A stretch of DNA of 64,000 nucleotides from Hydrogenophaga sp. GTDB lineage: Bacteria > Pseudomonadota > Gammaproteobacteria > Burkholderiales > Burkholderiaceae_C. The stretch covers positions 1 through 64,000 of the forward strand of contig NZ_JAHCKL010000025.1 in assembly GCF_026125785.1 (NCBI RefSeq). Reading direction: 5' to 3'. Numbering within the stretch: position 1 is the stretch's first letter; the number at the start of each line of letters is the position of its first letter. Below are positions 1-7,856 of the stretch, piece by piece. A program made the translations under genes and the position numbers. The notes below the pieces were generated by a model that saw only the letters and a program-made list of their open reading frames with translations, did no database searches and was not told where the DNA came from.

Positions 1-618
1 ATGCGCGCCCTGCCAGAACTTCTGAGGGCACGACCCAGTGCGCACGTTCTGGTGGTCGGCGAGGACGGCGTGAGCTATGGCTCGTTGCCCAAGAAGCACA
101 AGAACTGGCGCATGTACATGCTGGAAGAGATGGGATCAAAGCTGGATGAGGCCGCAGCGAAACGGGTGCATTTCCTGGGCCGACTCGATCGGGAAGCATT
201 CACCCGGGTGCTGCAGCTATCGACCGTGCACGTGTACCTTACTTATCCCTTTGTGCTGAGCTGGAGCCTGATCGAAGCGATGAGCGTGGGGTGCGCCATT
301 GTCGCCAGCGATACAGCGCCGGTCCAAGAGGTCCTCAAGCATGAAGGCAATGCGTTGTTGGTCGACTTCTTCGACCATGCTTTTCTCGTCAAACAGATCG
401 AGTCGCTTCTGAGCAATCAGAGACGACGAGAGGAGTTGTCCGTAGCCGCACGCCGCGCCGCTGTCGAAGGGTTTGATCTTCGCAAGGTCTGTTTGCCAAG
501 GCAGGTTGAGCTGCTTGAGTCTCTCTGCGGAAAAGCCACCCTTACACCGTCACGATCTCATCGTTCAACGCCTCTTCCACCAACTGTCGGTTCAGGCTGG
601 GTGCAAAGGTCTCGATGA
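1..618 (+). CDS. Glycosyltransferase family 4-like, C-terminal part (5' end outside the window)
   Basis: This is the C-terminal half of a group 1 (GT4) glycosyltransferase, which transfers a sugar from a nucleotide-sugar donor in cell-surface polysaccharide synthesis. The visible part has the GT-B fold signature: a VGEDG strand near residue 18, a FLGRL segment near 58, and the donor-binding stretch SLIEAMSVGCAIVASDTAPVQEV near 88-110 with its conserved Glu. The ATG at position 1 is probably internal, because family members have a further N-terminal domain. The frame runs past the usual family end. Its last ~25 residues are Ser/Arg/Pro-rich and lie antisense to the end of the cysB-like gene, so that tail is probably not conserved. 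Donor and acceptor cannot be told from the sequence. Confidence 0.8.
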   Translation: MRALPELLRARPSAHVLVVGEDGVSYGSLPKKHKNWRMYMLEEMGSKLDEAAAKRVHFLGRLDREAFTRVLQLSTVHVYLTYPFVLSWSLIEAMSVGCAIVASDTAPVQEVLKHEGNALLVDFFDHAFLVKQIESLLSNQRRREELSVAARRAAVEGFDLRKVCLPRQVELLESLCGKATLTPSRSHRSTPLPPTVGSGWVQRSR

Positions 619-1480
619 AGCTGTAGGCGTACCCGCGCAGCCAGTTGCCGCGCCGCACGGCCAGCCGGGTGACGTTGATTTCGAACAGGTGGCGGGCGTC
701 GATCGCGTGCAGGTGGCGGTCGCGTTCGCTGTCCACGGCGATGCTGGCGACGATGCCCACGCCCATGCCGAGTTCCACGTAGGTCTTGATCACGTCGGCG
801 TCCATGGCGGTGATGACGACGTTGGGGCGCAGGCCTTCCTTTTCAAACGCGTCGTCGATGTGCGATCGGCCGGTGTAGCCCTGGTCGTAGGTGATGATGG
901 GGTGTTCGGCCAGACGCTCCAGCGTCAGCGGGGCTTCGCCGCGCAGCAGGGCGTGGCCCAGCGGCACGACGATGCTGTGCGTCCAGCGGTAGCAGGGCAG
1001 GGTGACGAGCTGTGGGTAGTTGGCCAGCGCCTCGGTGGCGATGCCGATGTCGGCTTCGCCGGTGAGCAGCATTTCCGCCACCTGCTTGGGCGAGCCCTGG
1101 TGCAGGTTGAGCGTGACCTGCGGGAACAGCGTGCGGAAGTCGCGCACCGCGTGCGGCAGCGCGTAGCGGGCCTGCGAATGCGTGGCCGCGATCGACAGGC
1201 CGCCCTCCAGGCGAGAGACGAATTCCTTGCCCGCCTGGCGCAGGTTGTCCGCCTCCTGCAGCAGCCGCTCAACGATGGGCAGGAGGGCCTGGCCTGGAGC
1301 GGTGAGACCCGTCAGGCGCTTGCCCGCGCGCGCGAAGATGGTCACGCCCAGTTCCTCTTCGAGTTCGCGGATCTGGCGGCTGACGCCGGGTTGCGAGGTG
1401 TAGAGCATGGCGGCCACCTCCGTGAGGTTGAAGCCGCAGCGGACGGTTTCACGCACGGAGCGGAGTTGCTGGAAGTTCAT
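542..1480 (-). CDS. cysB: CysB-family LysR transcriptional regulator
   Basis: A 312-residue LysR-type regulator of the CysB/Cbl branch, which controls sulfate and sulfonate assimilation genes in response to acetylserine or sulfur supply. The N-terminus carries the typical CysB winged helix (MNFQQLRSVRETVRCGFNLT, then TSQPGVSRQIRELEEELG). The effector domain contains the CysB-like ATHSQARYALP, TGEADIGIATEAL and TYDQGYTGRSHID segments. Its start lies 12 bp downstream of ssuF, and it is the last gene of a same-strand run sbp-ssuE-ssuF-cysB, which supports the sulfur role. Its 3' end overlaps the convergent glycosyltransferase frame by 77 bp. CysB rather than Cbl is inferred from overall similarity. 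Confidence 0.9.
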   Translation of the reverse strand: MNFQQLRSVRETVRCGFNLTEVAAMLYTSQPGVSRQIRELEEELGVTIFARAGKRLTGLTAPGQALLPIVERLLQEADNLRQAGKEFVSRLEGGLSIAATHSQARYALPHAVRDFRTLFPQVTLNLHQGSPKQVAEMLLTGEADIGIATEALANYPQLVTLPCYRWTHSIVVPLGHALLRGEAPLTLERLAEHPIITYDQGYTGRSHIDDAFEKEGLRPNVVITAMDADVIKTYVELGMGVGIVASIAVDSERDRHLHAIDARHLFEINVTRLAVRRGNWLRGYAYSFIETFAPSLNRQLVEEALNDEIVTV

Positions 1481-1492
1481 GCGCGATGAGCG

Positions 1493-1708
1493 TCACAGCT
1501 TGGCGATCGAGACCTCGGTCGACTTCACCAGCGCAACCACTTCCGATCCGACCTCCAGGCCCAGGTCGTTGACCGAGCGGGTGGTGATCACGGAGGTGAC
1601 GATGCCCCAGGGTGTCTCCACATCGACTTCGGAGACCACGTCGCCGCGGATGATTTCGCGAACCTTGCCCTTGAACTGATTGCGAACGTTGATGGCTTGA
1701 ATGGACAT
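1493..1708 (-). CDS. ssuF: SsuF-like TOBE/Mop-domain molybdopterin-binding protein
   Basis: A 71-residue single-domain Mop/TOBE protein (molbindin type). It begins MSIQAINVRNQFKGKV and continues with the typical GDVVSEVDVETPWG and TTRSVNDLGLEVGSEV strands. In pseudomonads a 71-residue protein of this kind, SsuF, is the last gene of the ssuEADCBF organosulfonate operon and is needed for growth on sulfonates. The position here, between ssuE and cysB, fits that role. Single-domain molbindins bind molybdate or other oxyanions, and whether SsuF binds molybdate is not settled from sequence. It starts at an ATG and is very likely cotranscribed with cysB, whose start is 12 bp further on. Confidence 0.85.
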   Translation of the reverse strand: MSIQAINVRNQFKGKVREIIRGDVVSEVDVETPWGIVTSVITTRSVNDLGLEVGSEVVALVKSTEVSIAKL

Positions 1709-1783
1709 GTTGTGGTCTTCTGGAGGGGAACGTGTGTGCTGAGGTGAGTGGGCATCAAGGAGCGCCGGCCCGGAGCCGCGGCG

Positions 1784-2368
1784 TCAGACGCTGCATCGCA
1801 CCTGGGAGAACGGCACGGACGCGAAGGCGCCCGTGGCCGGCATTCGCAGGCCTTCGTGCAAGAGGGTGTTCACGGCATCGTCCAGGCGGTCGCCGATGTC
1901 CTGGCTGACCTGGTAGCGGCCCTCGCCGTCCTTGGGGATCTGCGCGTCGCTGGCATAGACGCCGGGCAGGATGTGGCGCGCGGCCAGCGACTGCAGCACC
2001 GGGCGCAGCGCATAGTCCAGCGCCAGCATGTGGTGTGGGCTGCCGCCGGTGGCCAGCGGCAGCACCACCTTGCCCTGGAGGGCGGTCTGCGGCAGCAGGT
2101 CCAGGAAGACCTTGAGCACGCCGCTGTAGGCCGCCTTGTAGACCGGGGTGGACACCACCAGCGCCCGCGCCGCGGCCACCTGCCCCACCGCGCGGGCGAT
2201 GGACTTGTGGCCTACGTCCGCCAGCAGCAGGGCCTGCGGAGACAGGTCGCGGATGTGCAGCCTGTCGATCAGCGCGTGGCGCAGGCCGAGCCGGCTCGAT
2301 ACTTCATCGAGCAAGGCGGCTGAACGCGAATGCTCTGAAGGGCTGCCGGCGATCAAGAGGACGGACAC
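1784..2368 (-). CDS. ssuE: NAD(P)H-dependent FMN reductase SsuE
   Basis: A 194-residue flavodoxin-fold FMN reductase. SsuE supplies reduced FMN to the alkanesulfonate monooxygenase SsuD, releasing sulfite from sulfonates in the cytoplasm. Diagnostic stretches are the N-terminal phosphate-binding loop LLIAGSPSEHSRS, STPVYKAAYSGVLKVFLDLLPQ and the LATGGSPHHMLALD loop. The start codon is GTG, preceded by an AAGGAAAC Shine-Dalgarno-like sequence. The expected partners ssuD, ssuA, ssuC and ssuB are not beside it. The neighbours are a sulfate-type binding protein and ssuF, so the operon looks rearranged or the rest lies elsewhere. Confidence 0.88.
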   Translation of the reverse strand: MSVLLIAGSPSEHSRSAALLDEVSSRLGLRHALIDRLHIRDLSPQALLLADVGHKSIARAVGQVAAARALVVSTPVYKAAYSGVLKVFLDLLPQTALQGKVVLPLATGGSPHHMLALDYALRPVLQSLAARHILPGVYASDAQIPKDGEGRYQVSQDIGDRLDDAVNTLLHEGLRMPATGAFASVPFSQVRCSV

Positions 2369-2428
2369 AGGGGGTTTCCTTGGTGTGCGGGTGTGACAGC
2401 GTCTGGCTTCTGGTCTTCTGGCTGCTGC

Positions 2429-3442
2429 TTACTTCTTGGTGTAGATCTGGTCGAAGCTGCCGCCGTCGCTGAAATGCACCTTGGCCGCCTGTTCCCAGCC
2501 GCCGAAGGCGTCCTCGATCTTGAACAGGTTGAGCTTGGGCAACTGCTTGGCGTACTTGACCTGGGCCTTGGCCGAGGTCGGGCGGTAGAAGTGCTTGCCG
2601 ATGATGTCCTGCGCCTCTTCGGTATAGAGGAACTTCAGGTACTCCTCGGCCACGGCGCGCGTGCCCTTCTTGTCCACGTTCTTGTCGACCACGGTCACGG
2701 CGGGTTCGGCCAGGATGGACAGCGAGGGATAGACGAAGTCCACCTTGTTGCCGAACTCCTTCTCCAGCAGGTAGGCCTCGTTCTCCCAGGAGATGAACAC
2801 GTCGCCCTGGTTGCGCTGCGCGAAGGTGATGGAAGAGCCGCGCGCGCCGGTGTCGAGCACGGGCACGTTGGCGTACAGCTTGGCCACGAAGTCCTTGGCC
2901 TTGTCGTCGCCGCCGTACTTGCGTTTGGCGAATTCCCACGCGGCCAGGTAGTTCCAGCGTGCGCCGCCAGAGGTCTTGGGGTTGGGGGTGATGACCTTCA
3001 CGTCCGGGCGGATCAGATCGTCCCAGTCCTTGATGTTCTTCGGGTTGCCCGCGCGCGTCACCAGCACGATGGTGGAGGTGTAGGGGGAGCTGTTGAGCGG
3101 CAGACGCTTCTGCCAGTCCTTGGGGATCCAGTTGCCGTTGTTGTGCAGGGCATCGGTGTCACCGGCCAGGGCCAGGGTGGCCACGTCCGCATCCAGGCCG
3201 TCGATGATGGAGCGGGCCTGCTTGCCCGAGCCGCCATGCGACTGCTTGACGGTCACGTCCTGCCCGGTCTTGGCCTTCCAGTACTTGGTGAAGGCGGCGT
3301 TGTACTCGACGTAGAGCTCACGCGTCGGGTCGTACGACACATTGAGCAGGGTGACAGGGGCGGGCTGGGCAATGGCGGAGACAGCGCCCGCGGTCAACGC
3401 GGTGGCGGCCAGGGCCTGGATAAGTTGGCGGCGAGTGGTCAT
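2429..3442 (-). CDS. sbp: Sulfate/thiosulfate ABC transporter periplasmic binding protein
   Basis: A 337-residue periplasmic sulfate-binding protein (Sbp/CysP family) that delivers sulfate to a CysTWA-type ABC transporter. The chosen ATG at 3442 gives [19 protein letters not shown], a signal peptide with a twin-arginine-like RRQ and a cleavage region near AIAQPA. An upstream in-frame start would add 19 unlikely residues. Family marks are the N-terminal [33 protein letters not shown] in the sulfate-binding region, and the [19 protein letters not shown] and [11 protein letters not shown] segments. It heads the minus-strand run that continues with ssuE, ssuF and cysB. No permease or ATPase gene is in the window. 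Confidence 0.92.
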   Translation of the reverse strand: MTTRRQLIQALAATALTAGAVSAIAQPAPVTLLNVSYDPTRELYVEYNAAFTKYWKAKTGQDVTVKQSHGGSGKQARSIIDGLDADVATLALAGDTDALHNNGNWIPKDWQKRLPLNSSPYTSTIVLVTRAGNPKNIKDWDDLIRPDVKVITPNPKTSGGARWNYLAAWEFAKRKYGGDDKAKDFVAKLYANVPVLDTGARGSSITFAQRNQGDVFISWENEAYLLEKEFGNKVDFVYPSLSILAEPAVTVVDKNVDKKGTRAVAEEYLKFLYTEEAQDIIGKHFYRPTSAKAQVKYAKQLPKLNLFKIEDAFGGWEQAAKVHFSDGGSFDQIYTKK

Positions 3443-3495
3443 GGGGTTCCTCAGTGGGGTGTTGACGGGATGGGCTGGATGATCCCGTCGTCGCA

Positions 3496-3540
3496 CCAAA
3501 TAAGGAACGAATGAATTTTTGCTTGTTTATTACGGAAACA
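3496..3540 (-). promoter_or_regulatory. AT-rich upstream region of sbp, probable promoter/CysB site
   Basis: The ~45 bp upstream of sbp are markedly AT-rich against the surrounding GC-rich DNA. On the minus strand they contain ATTCATTCGTTCCTTAT. CysB-type activators bind AT-rich sites just upstream of sulfur genes, so this block is the likely promoter and operator. The exact boxes cannot be fixed by eye. Confidence 0.35.
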
Positions 3541-3543
3541 TCT

Positions 3544-3904
3544 AACACCCCCCTGCGCCGCTGCGCGGCTTCCCCCCTCCCTGGCGCGCCTGTCGGCGCT
3601 TGGAGGGGGGACGATGCCTTGGGCCGGCGGAGCCGGACCCTCGGCATCTCTGGTTGCACCGCGTGCGCCGGAGGTAGGGCCGCCGGAGACAGGTCTTCCC
3701 CCAGAGGCTGCGAGGATCCGGCTCCGCCGGTCCCTCGGCATCTCTGGTTGCACCGCGCGCGCCGGAGGTAGGGCCGCCGGAGACAGGTCTTCCCCCAGAG
3801 GCTGCGAGGATCCGGCTCCGCCGGTCCCAGCAGCCGTCCCCCCTCCAAGCGCCGACAGGCGCGCCAGGGAGGGGGGAAGCCGCGCAGCGGCGCAGGGGGG
3901 TGTT
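3544..3904. repeat. 361-bp element: perfect 70-bp inverted repeats enclosing a 94-bp tandem duplication
   Basis: Positions 3544-3613 and 3835-3904 are exact reverse complements over 70 bp, beginning AACACCCCCCTGCGCCGC. Between them, 3641-3734 and 3735-3828 are two direct copies of a 94-bp unit that I see differing at one base. No transposase or credible gene lies inside. The open frames here are by-products of the high GC. It resembles a MITE-like or other non-autonomous palindromic element, placed between the sbp promoter and the end of pcaJ. This fills the 410-bp gap between genes. Confidence 0.85.
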
Positions 3905-3909
3905 CCTGT

Positions 3910-4551
3910 CTAGCCTTCGATGGGCAGGCCCACCAGCCGCTCCAGTTCTGCGTGGGTCAGTCCGTCCACCAGGTCGATGAGTTGCAGGCCTTCGGGCGTG
4001 CAGGCCAGTGTGGCGAGGTCGCTGTAGATGCGTTTGACGCAGCCTATGCCGGTGAGCGGGTAGCTGCACTGGGCCACCACTTTGCTCTCGCCTTTCTTGG
4101 TGAGCAGGTCCATCATCACCCAGGTCTGCTTGGCGCCGATGGCGAGGTCCATGGCGCCGCCGACGGCGGGGATGGCGCCGGCTTCGCCGGTGCTCCAGTT
4201 GGCGAGGTCGCCGGTGGCGGAGACCTGGAAGGCGCCGAGCACGCAGATGTCCAGGTGGCCGCCGCGCATCATGGCGAAGCTGTCGGCGTGGTGGAAGTAC
4301 ACGCCGCCGGGCAGCAGCGTGACGGGTTGCTTGCCGGCGTTGATGAGGTCGTAGTCTTCTTCGCCGGCCGCGGGCGCCGGGCCCATGCCGAGGATGCCGT
4401 TCTCGCTGTGCAGCACCACCTCGATGCCGGGCGGCAGGTGGTTGGCCACCAGCGTGGGCTGGCCGATGCCCAGGTTGACGTAGGCGCCGTCGTGGATGTC
4501 CTGCGCCACGCGGCGCGCGAGTTCGTCCTTGGTTCTGCGGGTGTAGTTCAT
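3910..4551 (-). CDS. pcaJ: 3-oxoacid/3-oxoadipate CoA-transferase subunit B
   Basis: A 213-residue beta subunit of a family I CoA-transferase. With subunit A it moves CoA from succinyl-CoA to a 3-oxoacid. The catalytic Glu lies in the SENGILGMGP motif near residue 50, and GGAMDLAIGAKQTWVMM and the C-terminal HAELERLVGLP-type ending are also family features. The start ATG at 4551 follows subunit A by 14 bp, so the two are cotranscribed. Similarity alone does not separate acetoacetate (scoB) from 3-oxoadipate (pcaJ) enzymes. The nearby maleylacetate reductase and hydroxyquinol dioxygenases make 3-oxoadipate the likelier substrate. Confidence 0.85.
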   Translation of the reverse strand: MNYTRRTKDELARRVAQDIHDGAYVNLGIGQPTLVANHLPPGIEVVLHSENGILGMGPAPAAGEEDYDLINAGKQPVTLLPGGVYFHHADSFAMMRGGHLDICVLGAFQVSATGDLANWSTGEAGAIPAVGGAMDLAIGAKQTWVMMDLLTKKGESKVVAQCSYPLTGIGCVKRIYSDLATLACTPEGLQLIDLVDGLTHAELERLVGLPIEG

Positions 4552-4565
4552 GTCTGCCTCTGCTG

Positions 4566-5282
4566 TCACGCGGCGGTCTTGAAGCCGCCGGCCTGTGTGG
4601 CCACGCGCGGCACCTGCACGATGGCGCTGACGTGGATGCCGGGTGTCACCACCGCCTCGGGGTCGAAGCCGCCCAGCTCCACGATCTCGTGCACGCTGGC
4701 GATGGTGCGCTTCGCGGCGGTCGCCATCACCGGACCGAAGTTGCGCGCCGCCTTGCGGTAGCTGAGGTTGCCCCAGCGGTCTCCGCGCTCGGCTCGGATG
4801 AGCGCCACGTCGCCGTGGATCGGGTACTCCAGCACATAGGGCCGGCCGTTGATGACGCGCGTCTCCTTGGGGCTGCCGTCGGCGTGGTTCGCCAGTTCGG
4901 TGCCGTAGCCCGTAGGCGTGAAGAAGGCGCCGATGCCGGCACCGGCGGCGCGCAGGCGCTCGGCCAGATTGCCCTGGGGCACGAGTTCGAGTTCGAGCGC
5001 GCCGCTGCGGTACAGCGCATCGAACACATGGCTGTCGGCCTGGCGCGGAAAACTGCAGATGATCTTGCGCACGCGCCCGGCCTTGAGCAGGGCGGCCAGG
5101 CCATGGTCGCCATTGCCCGCGTTGTTGTTGACCACGGTGAGGTCGCGCGCGCCCTGTTCGATGAGGCCGTCGATGAGTTCGCCCGGAATGCCGGCGGTGC
5201 CAAAGCCGCCGATCAGCACGGTGGCGCCGTCCTGCACGCCGGCCAGCGCCTCGGCCACCGAGGCGGCGATCTTGTTGATCAA
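4566..5282 (-). CDS. pcaI: 3-oxoacid/3-oxoadipate CoA-transferase subunit A
   Basis: A 238-residue alpha subunit of a family I CoA-transferase. It has the CoA-binding glycine-rich stretch LIGGFGTAGIPGELI near residues 22-36, TVVNNNAGNGDHGL near 49-62 and FFTPTGYGTELA further on. Translation probably starts at TTG (5282), since a GGAG sequence lies about 8 bases upstream and no ATG in frame fits better. It pairs with subunit B 14 bp downstream. It is transcribed divergently from the dehydrogenase gene that starts at 5492, and the shared 209-bp spacer holds a perfect palindrome (5401-5414). The likely role is activation of 3-oxoadipate. Confidence 0.85.
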   Translation of the reverse strand: MINKIAASVAEALAGVQDGATVLIGGFGTAGIPGELIDGLIEQGARDLTVVNNNAGNGDHGLAALLKAGRVRKIICSFPRQADSHVFDALYRSGALELELVPQGNLAERLRAAGAGIGAFFTPTGYGTELANHADGSPKETRVINGRPYVLEYPIHGDVALIRAERGDRWGNLSYRKAARNFGPVMATAAKRTIASVHEIVELGGFDPEAVVTPGIHVSAIVQVPRVATQAGGFKTAA

Positions 5283-5400
5283 GGGAAGTCTCCAGTGGGT
5301 GCGGTTGAGAGAGCAAGGGGAGGGCGCCGGGGAGGCGGCTTCCGGCTGGCATTGTCATCGGGTTTTCCACGTCCGTGGGGAGCTGGCTTTTCTCAGACCG

Positions 5401-5414
5401 GAAAAGTGATTTTC
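5401..5414. promoter_or_regulatory. Palindromic operator candidate, copy 1 (GAAAAGTGATTTTC)
   Basis: A perfect GAAAA-N4-TTTTC palindrome in the divergent promoter region between pcaI and the dehydrogenase at 5492. It is centred about 85 bp upstream of the plus-strand gene. The same motif recurs at 11731-11744 and 50982-50995, so it is probably the binding site of a shared regulator. Confidence 0.55.
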
Positions 5415-5491
5415 AGTTCTTCCGTTGTCACGGGCGAGGGTGGGCGACACACTCTGCGGCCATTGACAACGACCGACAGGAGACAAGAGTG

Positions 5492-6418
5492 GTGAGCAGC
5501 AAACGCATGGGATGGATCGGGCTGGGCCGCATGGGCGAGGCGATGGTGAAGCGGCTGACCCAGGCCGGCCACACGGTGGAGGTGTGGAACCGCACGGCCG
5601 CCAAGGCCGCACCCCTGGCCGAATACGGGGCCGTGGTGGTGAACAGCAAGCAGGACCTTTCCACCTGCGACACTGTGTTCACCATGGTGTCCACGACCAA
5701 CGACCTCAAGGAGGTTCTGTTTGGCGAAGGTGGCCTGGTCGCTGGCGCCCGGCGTCCGCGCGTGGTGGTCGACAGCTCCTCTATCTCGCAGGAGGGTTCG
5801 GCCGAGATCCGCGCGAAGCTGGAAGCCCTGGGCATCGCTTACCTGTGCGCGCCGGTCTCCGGCAACGCCAAGGTGGCCAAGGCCGGCAAGCTGCTGGTGG
5901 TGGCTTCGGGGCCCAGGTCCATCTACGACGAGGCCGAGCCTTACCTCGCCGCCATGTCGCGCAAAGCCATGTGGGTGGGCGAAGGCGAGCTGGCGCGCGT
6001 CTGGAAGATCGCGCACAACACCATGTTCGGTGTGATCATCCAGAACCTCTGCGAGATCACCGTGCTGGCGGAAAAGGCCGGCATTCCGCGCCATGTGTTC
6101 CTGGAGAGCATCAACGACTCGGTGCTGGGCTCCATGTACACGCGCTACAAGACGCCGGTGCTCACCAAGCTGAACTTCGAGCAGGTGACCTTCACTCCCA
6201 AGCTGCTGCTCAAGGACATGGACCTTGGGCTGGGCGCGGCCAAGGCGCATGGCGTGGCCATGCCGGCGGCGGCGGCCACGCGCGAGAGCATCGCGCGCAT
6301 GGTGGGCCGTGGCTACGACGACATCGACTTTGCCGTGCTGCTCAAGGAAACCGCGGCCGACGCCGGGCTGCAGATCCAGCCGCTGGACGTCGATGTCAGC
6401 GACGGCCTGAGCAACTGA
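5492..6418 (+). CDS. NAD(P)-dependent beta-hydroxyacid dehydrogenase (GarR/MmsB family)
   Basis: About 308 residues. A member of the 3-hydroxyisobutyrate/tartronate-semialdehyde reductase family, which interconverts a hydroxyacid and its semialdehyde with NAD(P). The N-terminal Rossmann loop is WIGLGRMGEAMVKRL, the substrate-binding motif is PVSGNAKVAKAGKL near residue 120, and the catalytic Lys lies in the WKIAHNTMFG-type helix. The start is a GTG at 5492 (an adjacent GTG lies at 5489), about 7 bases after an AGGAGAC ribosome site. An in-frame ATG at 5507 is less well placed. It is the first gene of a plus-strand run that continues with the amidohydrolase 10 bp downstream. The substrate is unknown. 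Confidence 0.85.
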   Translation: MSSKRMGWIGLGRMGEAMVKRLTQAGHTVEVWNRTAAKAAPLAEYGAVVVNSKQDLSTCDTVFTMVSTTNDLKEVLFGEGGLVAGARRPRVVVDSSSISQEGSAEIRAKLEALGIAYLCAPVSGNAKVAKAGKLLVVASGPRSIYDEAEPYLAAMSRKAMWVGEGELARVWKIAHNTMFGVIIQNLCEITVLAEKAGIPRHVFLESINDSVLGSMYTRYKTPVLTKLNFEQVTFTPKLLLKDMDLGLGAAKAHGVAMPAAAATRESIARMVGRGYDDIDFAVLLKETAADAGLQIQPLDVDVSDGLSN

Positions 6419-6428
6419 GGGCCCGGGC

Positions 6429-7772
6429 ATGAACGCCGCCCGAACCCTTGTCCGCGGAGCCACCGTCGTCACCATGGACGCGCAGGGCGACCTGGCGCGC
6501 GGCGACGTGCTGGTCACCGGCGACACGATCACGGCCATCGAGCCGGTGATCATCGCGGACGACGCGCGGGTGGTCGATGCCCGTGGCTGCATCGTCATTC
6601 CCGGCCTGGTCAATGCGCACATGCACACCTGGCAGACCGCCTTGCGAGGGGTGGCGGCCAACTGGACGCTGCTGCAGTACTTCAAGAACATGCACGCCGG
6701 CCTGGCGACGGTGTTCACGCCCGAAGACCTGCACATTGCCACCCTGGTGGGCGCGCTCAACCAGCTCAACTGCGGCACCACCACCCTGGTGGACTGGTGC
6801 CACAACAACCCCACGCCGGCGCACAACGACGCGGCGGTGGCCGGGCTGGAGCAGTCCGGCATCCGCGCGGCCTTCTTCCACGGCACGCCCAAGCCAGACC
6901 CGCAACCGGGCCAGACGCCGTTCTGGGAGCAGCCGCATCCGCGCGCCGAGGTCGAGCGCCTGCTCAAGGCCCATGCGGGCAAGCCGCTGCTGGGCATCCA
7001 CGCCGCCGTGCTGGGGCCGCACTACGCCACGTTGGAGGTGGCCATGCACGACTTCCGCATGGCCAAGGAACTGGGGCTGATCGCCTCGCTGCACCAGGGT
7101 GGCGGCCCCGCCCGTACGCCCGACGGCTGGGAACGCCTGGACGCGGCGGGCCTGCTGGGGCCTCACATCAACATCGTGCACGGCCATGCGCTGAGCGATG
7201 CGCAACTGGCCCGATTCTGCGAGCTGGGCATGAGCTTTTCCGCGGCGGCGGAGAGCGAGATGTCGCAAGGCCACGGCCACCCCCTGACGGGACGCCTGCG
7301 GGCGCTGGGGCGCGCGCCTTCGCTGGGTGTGGACCTGGAAAGCGTGATGAGCGGCGACATGCTCAGCCAGGCCCGCATCGCCCTGGGCATCCAGCGCAGC
7401 CTGGACAACGTGGCGCACCGCGAGGCGCACGGCAGCATTCCGCCCACCTCCACCATCACCACGCGCGAGGCGCTGGCCTGGGTAACGCTGGAAGGCGCGC
7501 GCATGCTGGGGCAGCAGGACCGCATCGGCAGCCTGGCGCCGGGCAAGCAGGCCGACCTGGTGGTGATCCGTGCCGACACGCTGAACATGCAGCCGGTGCA
7601 CGACCCGGTGAGTGCGGTGGTGATGCAGGCGTCCCTGGCCAACATCGACAGCGTGATGGTGGCGGGCCAGTGGCGCAAGCGCGATGGGCGCCTGCAGGAC
7701 GTGGACATCACCCCCTTGCTGGACCAGCTGCGCGCCTCCGGCCAGAAGATCACGCAGGCCATGGGCCTCTGA
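6429..7772 (+). CDS. Metal-dependent amidohydrolase (AtzA/TrzA/SsnA-like deaminase family)
   Basis: A 447-residue amidohydrolase of the cytosine-deaminase-like superfamily that includes chlorohydrolases, guanine deaminase and 8-oxoguanine deaminase. Metal ligands are visible as HMH (His64, His66), His222 in LHQGG, His251/His253 in VHGHAL and Asp302 in LGVDLES. The C-terminus has the composite-domain ending GSLAPGKQADLVVI. Members hydrolyse C-N or C-Cl bonds on N-heterocycles or remove amino groups. Lying between two beta-hydroxyacid dehydrogenases and next to a Bug binding protein, it may open or deaminate a substrate imported for the hydroxyquinol pathway. The actual substrate cannot be read from the sequence. 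Confidence 0.85.
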   Translation: MNAARTLVRGATVVTMDAQGDLARGDVLVTGDTITAIEPVIIADDARVVDARGCIVIPGLVNAHMHTWQTALRGVAANWTLLQYFKNMHAGLATVFTPEDLHIATLVGALNQLNCGTTTLVDWCHNNPTPAHNDAAVAGLEQSGIRAAFFHGTPKPDPQPGQTPFWEQPHPRAEVERLLKAHAGKPLLGIHAAVLGPHYATLEVAMHDFRMAKELGLIASLHQGGGPARTPDGWERLDAAGLLGPHINIVHGHALSDAQLARFCELGMSFSAAAESEMSQGHGHPLTGRLRALGRAPSLGVDLESVMSGDMLSQARIALGIQRSLDNVAHREAHGSIPPTSTITTREALAWVTLEGARMLGQQDRIGSLAPGKQADLVVIRADTLNMQPVHDPVSAVVMQASLANIDSVMVAGQWRKRDGRLQDVDITPLLDQLRASGQKITQAMGL

Positions 7773-7856
7773 GCCAGAGCGAGGCCGCCGGTGTGCGGCC
7801 TCTGCATGCGGTGGATGGCCGTTCCCATCCGGTTCCCACACAAGCAGGAGACAAGC

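Noticed and set aside
3544-3904. Full insertion sequence
   Set aside because: It is too short for a transposase and none is seen. I annotated it only as a repeat element.
3318-4069. Open frames across the 361-bp inverted-repeat element
   Set aside because: They are translations of the repeat DNA in several frames with Arg/Pro/Gly-rich content, and none has a plausible start or family.
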